From NCBI RefSeq assembly GCF_014648435.1, contig NZ_BMRC01000028.1:62001-126000 (forward strand): 64,000 nt of DNA, in the 5' to 3' direction. Shown piece after piece: positions 18,203-26,826 of this stretch (position 1 is the first letter of the stretch; every line of letters begins with the position of its first letter). This DNA comes from Nonomuraea spiralis (GTDB lineage: Bacteria > Actinomycetota > Actinomycetes > Streptosporangiales > Streptosporangiaceae). A program made the position numbers and the translations under genes. The notes beneath the pieces were generated by a model, which made no database searches, was not told the origin of the DNA, and saw only the letters and a program-made list of their open reading frames with translations.

Positions 18203-18835
18203 TCAGACTTCCTCCCCACGGATCACGGTCGGGGGGAGTTGGGTAGTACGGGGGGCTCGGTGGTCGAGCGCCTCCCGCAACTGCGCCCGGCCACGGTGAA
18301 TACGGCTTCGGACCGTACCCAGCTTGACGCCGAGCGTGGCCGCGATCTCCTCGTAAGACAGGCCCTCGATGTCACACAGCACGATCGCGGCCCTGAACTC
18401 GGGGGCGAGCGCGTCGAGGGCGGCTTGGATATCGGGCTCGAGGTGGGCGTCGTCGAACGCCTGCGCCGGCGACGGCTCACGGCCGCGCAGCCGCTCGGCG
18501 GCGTCGTCGGCCAGTCCCTCGAACCGGATGCGCTGCTTGCGCCGCGCCATGTCGAGGAACAGGTTCGTCGTGATCCGGTGCAGCCACCCCTCGAACGTGC
18601 CGGGGGTGTAGCTCGACAGCGACCTGAAGACCCGGACGAAGACCTCCTGCGTGAGGTCCTCGGCATCGTGGACATTGCCGGTAAGCCGGTACGCCAGCCG
18701 GTACACACGCGCGGAGTGAGTCCGCACCACTTCCTCCCATGTGGGAGGAGTCCAATCAGACGACACGGGAGTATCCGCCTGGTGGTCGCTTTCGTCCACC
18801 AGCACTCCTCTCTCTGGGACCACCGCTACCGCCAT
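18203..18835 (-). CDS. sigE: ECF RNA polymerase sigma factor (SigE-like)
   Basis: A protein of about 210 residues with sigma region 2 (YRLAYRLTGNVHDAEDLTQE, then FEGWLHRITTNLF) and region 4 (YEEIAATLGVKLGTVRSRIH). Gene order, with a divergent O-methyltransferase upstream and anti-sigma, HtrA and TatB downstream, is that of mycobacterial SigE. The start is uncertain: the frame opens at 18886, an ATG at 18835 is used here, and a GTG at 18799 has a strong GAGAGGAG before it. A match to an ECF promoter lies upstream, implying autoregulation. It directs transcription under envelope stress and is held by the adjacent anti-sigma factor. Confidence 0.9.
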   Translation of the reverse strand: MAVAVVPERGVLVDESDHQADTPVSSDWTPPTWEEVVRTHSARVYRLAYRLTGNVHDAEDLTQEVFVRVFRSLSSYTPGTFEGWLHRITTNLFLDMARRKQRIRFEGLADDAAERLRGREPSPAQAFDDAHLEPDIQAALDALAPEFRAAIVLCDIEGLSYEEIAATLGVKLGTVRSRIHRGRAQLREALDHRAPRTTQLPPTVIRGEEV

Positions 18836-18903
18836 AGTGCCTGGTTTCGTCCCTTCGTGCGCACTGCCTGCCTTCCGGACCGGCAAAGCCCGTTTAAACC
18901 TGC

Positions 18904-18929
18904 AACGCCGTCGGCCCCTCCTGAGTTCC
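18904..18929 (-). promoter_or_regulatory. Predicted ECF (SigE-type) promoter of sigE
   Basis: On the minus strand GGAAC and CGTT are separated by exactly 17 bases, the canonical -35/-10 pair of ECF sigma factors. Transcription would start near 18896, some 60 bases before the sigE ATG at 18835, so the sigma factor would drive its own operon. No mapped start supports it. Confidence 0.65.
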
Positions 18930-18996
18930 CGTGCAGGCGTGTCTCCCCTAGGCTGCGATCGGTGACCAATCGCACGAAAGTGGGGGGAGGAGGCCG

Positions 18997-19635
18997 ATGA
19001 CCAGTCCGGTGGAGGCCACTCTGGCCTATGCGGAGCAGTTCCATCACGAGGATGAGATCCTGCACGCGGCGCGTCAGCGCGGGCTGGAGATGGGTGCGGT
19101 GCCCATCCTTCCCGGGGGCGGGGCGGCGCTCAGTTTCATCGCCACCGTCGTCAACGCCAAGTCGGTCGTCGAGATCGGCACCGGCTGCGGCGTCTCGGGG
19201 TTGTGGCTGCTGCGCGGCATGCGCGGCGACGGCACGCTGACCAGCGTCGACGTCGAGCCCGAGCACCAGCGCCTGGCCCGGCACGCGTTCGCCGAGGCGG
19301 GTTTCTCCGGCGGGCGGGTGCGGCTGATCTCCGGCCGGGCGCTCGACGTGCTGCCCCGGCTGTCCGACGGCGGCTACGACATGGTCTTCGCCGACGGCGC
19401 GAAGCAGGAGTACGCCGACTACCTGGCCGAGGCGGTGCGCCTGCTGCGCGTGGGCGGCGTGGTGGCCTTCGACAACGCGCTGTGGCACGACCGGGTGGCC
19501 GACCCCGCGCAACGCGACCCCGACACGGTCTCGCTGCGCGAGCTGGGCAAGCTGGTGCAGGGCGACGACCGGCTGCGCTCAGTGCTCATGCCCCTGGGCG
19601 ACGGCCTGCTGGCCGCCGTCAAGATCGCTCAGTAG
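18997..19635 (+). CDS. SAM-dependent O-methyltransferase
   Basis: A protein of 212 residues of the catechol/caffeoyl-CoA O-methyltransferase family. The SAM-binding motif VVEIGTGCGVSGLWLL lies near residue 57, the acidic strand end VDVEPEHQ follows, and YDMVFADGAK and GGVVAFDNALW carry metal and substrate residues. GGGGGGAGGAGG precedes the ATG closely. It diverges from sigE, the same arrangement as in mycobacteria. The acceptor substrate is unknown. Its end overlaps the convergent aminopeptidase gene by 17 bases. Confidence 0.9.
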   Translation: MTSPVEATLAYAEQFHHEDEILHAARQRGLEMGAVPILPGGGAALSFIATVVNAKSVVEIGTGCGVSGLWLLRGMRGDGTLTSVDVEPEHQRLARHAFAEAGFSGGRVRLISGRALDVLPRLSDGGYDMVFADGAKQEYADYLAEAVRLLRVGGVVAFDNALWHDRVADPAQRDPDTVSLRELGKLVQGDDRLRSVLMPLGDGLLAAVKIAQ

Positions 19636-21037
19636 CTCCGCGGGTCAGCCACTCCAGCAGCACGCGTACGCCGAATCCGGTCGCGCCCTTGGTCAGGACG
19701 CCCTCGTCGACCGTGCTGCGGCCGACCCCGGCGATGTCGAGGTGCGCCCACGGGCGCTTGCCCGCGAACTCCCGCAGGAACAGCGCCGCCGTGATCGAGC
19801 CCGCGCCGTAGCGGGAGCCGCTCTCGACGTTGGCCAGGTCGGCGATCGACGACTCCAGGGCGGGGGCGTAGTCGTCGATCAGCGGCATGCGCCAGAGCCG
19901 GTCGTCGCTGCTCTCGCCGGCCGCGACGAGCTCGGCGGCCAGGTCGTCCTCGGAGGCGTAGACGGCGCCGACGTTCCTGCCGAGCGCCACGGAGATGGCC
20001 CCGGTGAGGGTGGCGATGTCCACGACCGCGTCGGGGTCGAGCTCGGCGTCGGCGTAGGCCAGGGCGTCGGCCAGCACGAGCCGGCCCTCGGCGTCGGTGT
20101 TCAGCACCTCGACCGTACGGCCGCCGTAGTGCCTGATGACGTCGCTGGGACGCTGGGCGGTGCCGGACGGCATGTTCTCGGCGGCGGCGATCAGGCCCGT
20201 GACGCGTACGGGGGCGCCGAGTGCGGCCAGCGCGCGCAGGACGGCGATCACCACCGCGCCGCCCGCCATGTCGGTCTTCTGGGTCTTCATGTTCTCGGTC
20301 GGCTTGAGCGACAGGCCGCCCGAGTCGAACGTGATGCCCTTGCCCACCAGCACGACGTGCCGGTCGGCCGGTCCGTCGGGGGTGTAGGAGAGCTGGATGA
20401 GCCGGGGCGGCCGGGCCGAGCCACGCCCGACGGCCAGGATGCCGCCGAACCCTTCGGCCTGGAGCTGCTCCTCGTCCCACACCCGCACCGGCAGGCCCTG
20501 CTCGGCGGCCCGCTCGGCCAGCCAGGCGGGATGCTTGACCGAGGACGGCATGTTGGCCAGGTCGCGGGCCAGCGCGACGGCCCCGGCCACGACCTCGGCC
20601 CGCTTCACCTGCTCCTCGTCGGCGCCCGCGAGCACGATCGCCCGCACGCTCTTCCGACCCTCTTTGCCGATCTTGAAGGTGTACGCGGCCAGCAGCGCGG
20701 CCTCGGCGAACGCCGCGACGTCACCCTCAGGCGGGACCACGGTCAGCGTGTCGCGCCCCTTGGCCTTGCGCGCCAGCGCCGCGCCGGCCCTGCGCAGCGC
20801 CCGCGGCGAACCGTCGCCCACGCCGTAGAGGAACACGCGCCCGATCCCGTCAGCCCGTGCCACCGGGACCTCGACGATCTCGCCCGCCTCCCCCTTGGCC
20901 TCGTAGTGGGCCAGCAGGTCGGCGACCGGCAGGTGCAGCTCGACCGCGGGACTGAGGTCGGCGGTGTAGGGCACGGCCAGCAGCTCGGCACCTTCGGGGA
21001 CCTCGGTGACCACAGAGGTGGTGGTCTCGATGGGCAC
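19619..21037 (-). CDS. pepA: Leucyl aminopeptidase (M17 family)
   Basis: A protein of 472 residues of the M17 cytosolic aminopeptidase family, which removes N-terminal residues from peptides with two metal ions. The metal-binding and catalytic blocks are VGKGITFDSGGLSLKP near residue 230, KTDMAGGAVV, and NTDAEGRLVLADAL near 312. It starts with GTG at 21037 preceded by GGAGG at seven bases. Full family length, with no missing metal ligand seen. Confidence 0.93.
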   Translation of the reverse strand: MPIETTTSVVTEVPEGAELLAVPYTADLSPAVELHLPVADLLAHYEAKGEAGEIVEVPVARADGIGRVFLYGVGDGSPRALRRAGAALARKAKGRDTLTVVPPEGDVAAFAEAALLAAYTFKIGKEGRKSVRAIVLAGADEEQVKRAEVVAGAVALARDLANMPSSVKHPAWLAERAAEQGLPVRVWDEEQLQAEGFGGILAVGRGSARPPRLIQLSYTPDGPADRHVVLVGKGITFDSGGLSLKPTENMKTQKTDMAGGAVVIAVLRALAALGAPVRVTGLIAAAENMPSGTAQRPSDVIRHYGGRTVEVLNTDAEGRLVLADALAYADAELDPDAVVDIATLTGAISVALGRNVGAVYASEDDLAAELVAAGESSDDRLWRMPLIDDYAPALESSIADLANVESGSRYGAGSITAALFLREFAGKRPWAHLDIAGVGRSTVDEGVLTKGATGFGVRVLLEWLTRGATERS

Positions 21038-21114
21038 GGCAATCCCTCCAAACGTCGGCGACCCTGGCGCCGGACTTACGCCAGGGTCGGAGGATCAGGT
21101 TGTCTCGGGAGCTC

Positions 21115-21282
21115 TCAGCCGACGACGTTCTTCAACGCCTCGCCGAGAGCCTTCGCCTCGTCGGCGGAAATCTCCACGACGAGCCGGCCGCCACCTTCGA
21201 GAGGGACCCGCATGACTATGCCGCGCCCTTCCTTGGTGACCTCGAGCGGACCATCGCCGGTCCGCGGCTTCATCGCCGCCAT
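21115..21282 (-). CDS. DUF3117 domain protein
   Basis: A very small protein of 55 residues, MAAMKPRTGDGPLEVTKEGR at its start and EISADEAKALGEALKNVV at its end. This is the highly conserved actinobacterial DUF3117 family (M. tuberculosis Rv1211 relatives), function unknown. The ATG at 21282 is chosen because the family begins there. The open frame upstream to 21354 is not conserved-looking. In mycobacteria this gene sits beside tag; here three other genes separate them. Confidence 0.9.
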   Translation of the reverse strand: MAAMKPRTGDGPLEVTKEGRGIVMRVPLEGGGRLVVEISADEAKALGEALKNVVG

Positions 21283-21441
21283 GCGTGCATCCCTTCCTGC
21301 CTTGGGCTCCCGCGGCCCGCGATTTCCGACCGCCCGAGGGGGTGGTCGGCGCATTCACGTCTTCTGTGATGTCCTATTCTCCCGCATCGAGAGCCCTCAT
21401 GGGTAACGATCTCCTCCCAGAATGCGTTGTCGAGGCAGGCG

Positions 21442-22239
21442 ATGGCGGCCAAACTGGACTTCGTGCACGCTCGCGCCGCTCTCTTCGATCTGTACGGAGA
21501 CCACCTGCGTTCGCGCGGTGGACAGGCGACCGTGGCCGCGCTCGTACGGCTCATGAAGCCCCTGGAAATAGCGGCTCCCGCCGTCCGCACGGCGGTCTCG
21601 CGGATGGTCCGGCAGGGCTGGCTGCGCCCGCTGCGGCTCCCCCAGGGAGCCGGCTACGGCCTCACCCCGAAGTGTGTCAGGCGCCTTGATGAGGCAGCGC
21701 TGAGAATTTACCGATCAGGGACACTCGCCTGGCACGGCCGCTGGCACATGATCGTCTTCGAGCCGGTCAGGGAGCGCCAGCGCAGGGAGCGGATCAGGGC
21801 CGACCTCACCTTCCTCGGCTACGCCTGCCTGTCGGAGACGACGTGGATCGGGCCGCGTTCCTCCGCCGAGCTGGACAACCTGCTGGAGAGCGAGGACGTG
21901 CGGGCCGACCGGTTCGACGCGGCGCTGGAGGGCGACCCGCGCGAGCTGGTGGCGCGGGCCTGGGATCTGCGGGCCATCGGCGAGGCGTACGAGCACTGGC
22001 ACACCGAAGCTGTCACGCTGATCAGCACGCTGCCCGAGGACGCGCCGCCCGACCGGGTGTTCGCGACCAGGAGCAGGCTCGTGCACGGTTGGCGCAACTT
22101 CCTGTTCCGCGATCCCGGGCTGCCGGCCGAGCTGCTGCCCGCGGGCTGGCCCGGCGAGAAGGCCCGCACGTTCTTCGAGCAGGAGGCCACCAGGCTGCTG
22201 CCCGCAGCCGCCGCGTTCGTCGACAGGGAGCTCATGTGA
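21442..22239 (+). CDS. PaaX family transcriptional regulator
   Basis: A protein of about 265 residues with the PaaX layout: an N-terminal winged helix (APAVRTAVSRMVRQGWLRPL), a central domain with WHGRWHMIVFE, and a C-terminal domain with LVHGWRNFLFRDPGLPAELLP. PaaX relatives repress phenylacetate catabolism and release DNA on binding phenylacetyl-CoA. A TTG at 21427 is in frame, but the ATG at 21442 is preferred. Its stop overlaps the enoyl-CoA hydratase start, so it may control that gene and the operon it sits in. Confidence 0.88.
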   Translation: MAAKLDFVHARAALFDLYGDHLRSRGGQATVAALVRLMKPLEIAAPAVRTAVSRMVRQGWLRPLRLPQGAGYGLTPKCVRRLDEAALRIYRSGTLAWHGRWHMIVFEPVRERQRRERIRADLTFLGYACLSETTWIGPRSSAELDNLLESEDVRADRFDAALEGDPRELVARAWDLRAIGEAYEHWHTEAVTLISTLPEDAPPDRVFATRSRLVHGWRNFLFRDPGLPAELLPAGWPGEKARTFFEQEATRLLPAAAAFVDRELM

Positions 22240-23012
22240 TCCGCTACGACATGGCCGACGCCGTCGCCACCCTCACCCTCGACCGGCCCGAGTCGATGAA
22301 CTCGCTCACGGCCGAACTCAAGGCCGCGCTGCTGAAGGCGGTGGGAAGGGCGGCGGCCGACCCCGAGGTCAGAGCGGTCCTGCTCACCGGCTCGGGCCGG
22401 GCCTTCTGCGCGGGCCAGGACCTGCGCGAGCACGCCGACAACCTGGCGGCGGGCCGCGGGCTGGCCAACACCGTGCGCGAGCACTACAACCCCGTCGTCG
22501 AGCTGATCGCGACCATGCCCAAGCCGGTCGTGGCGGCGGTCAACGGCGTCGCGGCCGGTGCGGGCGCGGCCCTGGCGTTCGCCTGCGACCTGCGGGTCGC
22601 CTCCGACCGGGCCAAGTTCGCGCTGGCGTTCGCGGGCATCGGCCTCGCGCCCGACTCCGGCGCGTCCTGGACGCTCCAGCGGCTGGTCGGCCGAGGCCGG
22701 GCCACCGAGCTGATGTTGCTCGGCGAGCCGCTCGACGCGCCCCGGGCGCTCGAACTCGGCCTGGTCACGCGCGTGGTCCCCGCCGACGACCTGCTGAAGA
22801 CCGCCCACGAGCTGGCCGTACGCCTGGCCGCCGGTCCGACCGCGGCCTACGCCGCCACCAAACGCGCGCTGGCCCACGCCGCCACCCACTCGCTGGCCGA
22901 CTCCCTCGCGCTGGAGGCCGACCTCCAGGACGCGTGCGTGGCCACCCAGGACCATCAGGACGCCACCCGCGCCTTCCTGGCCAAGGAACGGCCGGTGTTC
23001 CGGGGGCGTTGA
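22236..23012 (+). CDS. Enoyl-CoA hydratase/isomerase (PaaG-like)
   Basis: A crotonase-fold protein of 258 residues. The oxyanion-hole segments are FCAGQDLREH near residue 58 and NGVAAGAGAALAFACDLRV near 104. The acidic residue in IGLAPDSGASW is at the place seen in PaaG-type isomerases of phenylacetate degradation. It starts with a GTG that overlaps the PaaX stop, so it is coupled to that regulator. No other paa genes are near, so the acyl-CoA substrate is uncertain. Confidence 0.88.
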   Translation: MIRYDMADAVATLTLDRPESMNSLTAELKAALLKAVGRAAADPEVRAVLLTGSGRAFCAGQDLREHADNLAAGRGLANTVREHYNPVVELIATMPKPVVAAVNGVAAGAGAALAFACDLRVASDRAKFALAFAGIGLAPDSGASWTLQRLVGRGRATELMLLGEPLDAPRALELGLVTRVVPADDLLKTAHELAVRLAAGPTAAYAATKRALAHAATHSLADSLALEADLQDACVATQDHQDATRAFLAKERPVFRGR

Positions 23013-23017
23013 GCGGC

Positions 23018-24008
23018 GTGCCGGACTTCGACGCGCTGCGCGCGACCGCGACGACGCTGCTCACGGGCGGCGGGTTCGACGACCCGGCTCGTGCCGCCCC
23101 GGTGCGCAGGCTGGGCGGGCGGGCCGCGTCCATGCTGACCGGCATGGCGCCCGGCGGGCTCTGGGACGACCCGCCGCCCGGACAACGCGTGGGCCGGCGG
23201 CGCGACGCTGGCGGGCCGGTACGGCGCCGCCTCCATGGAGGTGATCGGCGACGGCGTGCCGACGCGGGCCCGCAAGTCGTGGTTCTGCCTGGACGCGGCC
23301 GTGGTCGCCCTGGGCAGCGGCATCCGCGGCTCCGGCGGGCACGCCGTCGAGACCGTGCTGGAGAACCGGGCCACCGAGGCCGAGCCGTTCCTCGCCGACG
23401 GGTGGGCGCATCTGGAGGGGACCGGCGGTTACGTGTTCGAGGGCACGCCGCTGAGCCTCACGGAGAGGCGTACGGGCCGGTGGCACGACATCAACTCCGG
23501 GGACGACACCGGCGGCGCCCTGGAGCCCGTCTCACGGCCTTACGTGACGATCTGGTACGACCACGGCATCGACCCGGCCGACGCCGCGTACGCGTACGTG
23601 CTGCTGCCCGGCGCCTCGCGCGAGCGCACCCGCGCCTTCCACCGGGACCGGCCGGTGGCGGTGCTGGCCAACACGCCGCTGGTGCAGGCAGTACGGGCGG
23701 GCGGGCTGTGGGCGGCCACGTTCTGGGCGGCCGGTACGGCCGGCGTGCTGACCGCCGACGCGCCCTGCGTGGCCCTGGTACGGCGGCGCGGCACGCGCAT
23801 CGACGTCGCCGTGGCCGATCCGGGCAGGACGGTGGAGGTCGTGACGCTGACACTCGGCCTGCCGGCCCACGGCGTGCTGCGGGCCGACGACACCGTCACC
23901 GTCACGCCCGGCGCGCGCCCGCGGGTCACCGTCAAGCTGGGCGGGTCGGCCGGGCGTACGCACGTGGCGGCGCTCAGCGGGCCAGGCAGCCCTCGATATG
24001 GTCGTTGA
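23018..24008 (+). pseudogene. Polysaccharide lyase family 8 remnant with internal deletion and frame change
   Basis: From the GTG at 23018 the frame reads the start of a PL8 alpha domain (DFDALRATATTLLTGGG up to GGLWDDPP). At about 23176 the match stops, and PL8 similarity resumes in another frame at NAWAGGATLAGRYG, continuing through MEVIGDGVP, RKSWFCLDAAVVALGSGI and WYDHGIDPADAAYAYVLLPG to 24008. Normal PL8 lyases (hyaluronate, chondroitin or xanthan lyases) have about 750 residues. Here several hundred central residues are gone, including the region of the catalytic Asn, His and Tyr. No secretion signal is seen. An in-frame ATG at 23235 could still make a beta-domain fragment. Its end overlaps the convergent tag gene by 35 bases. 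Confidence 0.75.
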
Positions 24009-24519
24009 CCAGGCCGATGGCCTGCATCAGCGCGTACGCGGTGGTCGGGCCGACGAACTTGAACCCGTGTTTCTTCAGCTCCTTGGCCAGGGCCTTGGAA
24101 CCGGGGGTGATCGCGGGCACGTCGGCCATCGTCCTCGGCACCGGCGCGTCGGGGTCGGCGAAGCGCCACACCAGCTCCGACAGGCCCTCGGGCAGGGCGA
24201 GCGCGGCCCTGGCGTTGCCGATCGCGGCCTCGATCTTGGCCCGGTTGCGCACGATCCCGGCGTCGCCGAGCAGCCGTTCGACGTCGTGCTCGGTGTAGTC
24301 GGCGACCTTCACGATCGAGAAGCCGTCGAAGGCGGCGCGGAAGTTCTCCCGCTTGCGCAGGATCGTCAGCCACGACAGGCCCGACTGGAACGCCTCCAGC
24401 GCCACGCGCTCGAAGACCTCGTCGTCACCCTTGAGCGGACGGCCCCACTCCTCGTCGTGGTAGGTGATGTACATCGGGTCGGCCATGCCCGGCCAGGTGC
24501 ACCGGATGAGTTCGGTCAC
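23974..24519 (-). CDS. tag: DNA-3-methyladenine glycosylase I
   Basis: A protein of 181 residues that removes 3-methyladenine from alkylated DNA. The N-terminal signature is IRCTWPGMADPMYITYHDEEWG. The zinc site is visible as the Cys in RCTW, the His in YHDEEWG and the C-terminal DHIEGC. The helix-hairpin region with WLTILRKRENFR is intact. It begins with GTG overlapping the upstream DivIVA-like gene stop (GTGA), so it is the last gene of a four-gene operon. Its 3' end overlaps the PL8 remnant. Confidence 0.93.
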   Translation of the reverse strand: MTELIRCTWPGMADPMYITYHDEEWGRPLKGDDEVFERVALEAFQSGLSWLTILRKRENFRAAFDGFSIVKVADYTEHDVERLLGDAGIVRNRAKIEAAIGNARAALALPEGLSELVWRFADPDAPVPRTMADVPAITPGSKALAKELKKHGFKFVGPTTAYALMQAIGLVNDHIEGCLAR

Positions 24520-25115
24520 GGACGCTCGTCCCCGTCCTTGGCCGGGGTGGCGTGCACGGACTCGTCCTCGGCCTCGGACTTGTCCTCTTCCTTCTTTTCG
24601 GGCTCTTCGGTGGCCTTGTCGTCCTCCGGCAGGCGCCACTCCGGCTCCTCGGACGGGTCGCGCAGCTCGGGCTCGGCCTCCCACACCACCGACTCGCCGC
24701 TCGACGTGACCGGGTCGCCGGTCTCGGGCAGCTCTCTCGGCGTGGTGGGCGCCTCCGGCTCGTGGTCGGTGCGCAGCCCGGCGCCCGGCGCGGCGTAGAT
24801 CTCCTGCCGCGCGTGCAGCCTGCTGGACAGCAGCTCCGACACCCGCTGCTCCAGCACGGCGATCCTGGTGTCGCGGGCGCTGATGGCGTTCGCGGCCCGG
24901 CGCAGGGTCTCGTCGACGCTCTGCGTGTGGTAGCCGACCAGGTTGACCGGCAGTTGGAGCGCCATGAAGTCGACCGCCGTGAGCTGACCGGCCTCGGGCA
25001 GGTCGAGCGGCGGCACGTCGGGCGGGAACTCGGTCAGCTCCCCGCCTCTGCCGAGGGAGACCAGGACCACGCAGGCCAGGATGGCGATCGCGGCGATGGC
25101 GAGTATGACCAGCAC
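24516..25115 (-). CDS. DivIVA-domain membrane protein
   Basis: A protein of 199 residues with an N-terminal transmembrane helix (MLVILAIAAIAILACVVLVS), a DivIVA-like segment (ALQLPVNLVGYHTQSVDETL) and a short coiled coil (DTRIAVLEQRVSELLSSRLH). A long acidic tail rich in Glu, Asp and Lys ends the protein. DivIVA-like proteins mark curved membranes, poles or septa; the exact role here is unknown. GTG start. Translationally coupled to tag. Confidence 0.8.
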   Translation of the reverse strand: MLVILAIAAIAILACVVLVSLGRGGELTEFPPDVPPLDLPEAGQLTAVDFMALQLPVNLVGYHTQSVDETLRRAANAISARDTRIAVLEQRVSELLSSRLHARQEIYAAPGAGLRTDHEPEAPTTPRELPETGDPVTSSGESVVWEAEPELRDPSEEPEWRLPEDDKATEEPEKKEEDKSEAEDESVHATPAKDGDERP

Positions 25116-25188
25116 ATTGGCATCGTACTCATATGGCGGAGCACGTTCAGCGATCTACCACAAGTGCGCCCAATCCGGGGCGTGCTGG

Positions 25189-25773
25189 TCAGCCGGTGGC
25201 CTCGCCCAGTTCGGCGATGCTCGGGCGTACGGGCTGGGGACGTGCTTCGAGGTGGGCGAACGCCTCCTCGACCGTGGTCGTCCAGGAGATGGCGTCGAAG
25301 ACGTCGGCCCGGGTGAAACCCTCGGCGTGCATGCCGGTGACGAGTTTCCTGAGCGGTTCGTACAGGCCCCACGGGTCGAGGATCACCAGGGGGCGGTCGT
25401 GGATGCCGAGCACCCGCGCCGTCCAGATCTCGAACAGCTCCTCCAGGGTGCCGATGCCGCCGGGCAGCACGAGGAAGGCGTCGGAGCGGGCGTCCATGAC
25501 GCCCTTGCGCTCGCGCATCCCGGCGGTGACGATCAGCTCGTCGGAGTCGTTGTCGGCCACCTCGATGTCCACCAGCACCTGCGGGATCACACCGATCGTG
25601 AATCCGCCGGCCGCGCGGGCGGCGGCGGTGACCGCGCCCATGCACGAGACCGTGGCGCCGCCGCTCACCAGCGTGTGGCCACGCCTGGCGAGCTCGGCGC
25701 CCACCTCCCGGGCCAGGTCTACGTACTTCCTGTCGATGCGGAGGCTGGAGGCGCAGAAGACGCAGATGTTCAC
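25189..25773 (-). CDS. LOG family protein (TIGR00730), copy 1
   Basis: A Rossmann-like protein of 194 residues, starting MNICVFCASS. The diagnostic PGGIGTLEELFE motif lies near residue 104 and the preceding MRERKGVMDARSDAFLVL is typical. LOG enzymes release free cytokinins or hydrolyse nucleotide monophosphates at the ribose-base bond. The first nucleotide loop reads SGGATVSCMG in place of the usual GGGxxGLMG, so its specificity may differ. It starts 11 bases after the end of a second LOG-family gene. Confidence 0.87.
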   Translation of the reverse strand: MNICVFCASSLRIDRKYVDLAREVGAELARRGHTLVSGGATVSCMGAVTAAARAAGGFTIGVIPQVLVDIEVADNDSDELIVTAGMRERKGVMDARSDAFLVLPGGIGTLEELFEIWTARVLGIHDRPLVILDPWGLYEPLRKLVTGMHAEGFTRADVFDAISWTTTVEEAFAHLEARPQPVRPSIAELGEATG

Positions 25774-25784
25774 GGGCCGACAGC

Positions 25785-26585
25785 CTATTGGGGCTCGGCG
25801 GTCTGGGCGGCGGCGGCCTCCAGCTCCTCCTCCCGCTGCCGGGAGCGGGCCCGGTCGGAGTCGACGATGATCCGCACGGCCTCGTCGGGGTCGTCGGTGA
25901 CCGAGATCAGGTCGAGGTCCTGGGGGGCGATCTTGCCGGTGCCGAGCAGGGTGCTCTTGATCCAGTCGAGCAGGCCGCTCCAGAACTCCGAGCCCATCAG
26001 CACGACCGGGAACGAGGTGACCTTGTGGGTCTGGACCAGCGTCAGCGCCTCGAAGAGCTCGTCGAGCGTGCCGAAGCCGCCGGGGAGCGCGATGAAGCCG
26101 CGCGAGTACTTCACGAACATCGTCTTGCGCACGAAGAAGTAGCGGAACTCGATGCCGAGGTCGACGTAGTCGTTCATGCGCTGCTCGAAGGGCAGCTCGA
26201 TGCCGAGCCCGACCGACACCGCGCCCTCGACCTCGACGGCGCCCCGGTTGGCCGCCTCCATCACGCCGGGACCGCCGCCGGTGATCACCGCGTAGCCGGA
26301 CTCGGCGAGCGCCCGGCCGAGTCGCCGGCCCATCTGGTACTCGGGGGTGCCCTCGGGGGTGCGGGCCGAGCCGAAGACCGTGATCGCCGCGGGCAGCTCG
26401 GCGAGCTGGCCGAACCCCTCCACGAACTCGGCCTGGATGCGCAGCACCCGCCACGGGTCCATGTGCACCCAGTCGGAGGGCCCCTGCCGGTCGAGCAGCC
26501 GCTGATCGTGGGTCGAGCTGGGCACGAGACTGCCGCGGACGACCGCCTGCCCCTGACGGCGTTCGGCTCGTTGCTTCTGTTCCAT
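25785..26585 (-). CDS. LOG family protein (TIGR00730), copy 2
   Basis: A protein of 266 residues with a basic N-terminal extension of about 75 residues. The standard core follows: ITVFGSARTPEGTPEYQ, ITGGGPGVMEAANRGA, then MFVKYSRGFIALPGGFGTLDELFE. The GGGPGVMEAANRGA and PGGFGTLDE motifs are both complete, so this copy looks active in nucleotide phosphoribohydrolase chemistry. The ATG at 26585 is chosen; the open frame upstream lies in non-coding-looking sequence. First gene of the LOG-LOG-DivIVA-tag unit. Confidence 0.88.
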   Translation of the reverse strand: MEQKQRAERRQGQAVVRGSLVPSSTHDQRLLDRQGPSDWVHMDPWRVLRIQAEFVEGFGQLAELPAAITVFGSARTPEGTPEYQMGRRLGRALAESGYAVITGGGPGVMEAANRGAVEVEGAVSVGLGIELPFEQRMNDYVDLGIEFRYFFVRKTMFVKYSRGFIALPGGFGTLDELFEALTLVQTHKVTSFPVVLMGSEFWSGLLDWIKSTLLGTGKIAPQDLDLISVTDDPDEAVRIIVDSDRARSRQREEELEAAAAQTAEPQ

Positions 26586-26780
26586 GGTGGTCACGCTAGT
26601 CCTCTCCGTACGCGGCCCGACGCGCCGCTTCCGCCCCCGGCCGCTGCCCCCGAGGCACCTGCCTTGAGGATGAACGCCCAGGTCGAAGGCCGGATGAAGC
26701 CCTCGAAAAAAACTTGGGAAAAGCAGGGAACCGAATTTCGACCCCCCTGCGTCTAACTGCCGAGGGTGCTGCTCGGGACT

Positions 26781-26826
26781 GAAAGTGGCTTTCCCCGCCA
26801 AATGGCCGGCGAGGAAAGCCACTTTC
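26781..26826 (-). terminator. Hairpin terminator after dapE
   Basis: A perfect 14-base inverted repeat (gaaagtggctttcc and its complement) enclosing an 18-base inner segment that itself can pair (cgcc with ggcg). It overlaps the dapE stop by two bases and faces the 196-base gap before the LOG-family gene. No U-run follows, so it is a long-stem actinobacterial type. Confidence 0.8.

Noticed and set aside
21442..23012. A phenylacetate degradation cluster
   Set aside because: Only a PaaX-type regulator and one crotonase are present. None of paaABCDE, paaK or paaZ is nearby, so the pathway is not claimed.
26727..26753. Second ECF-type promoter (GGAAC, 18 bases, CGTC)
   Set aside because: It is on the plus strand, where no plus-strand gene follows, and the -10 element is imperfect.
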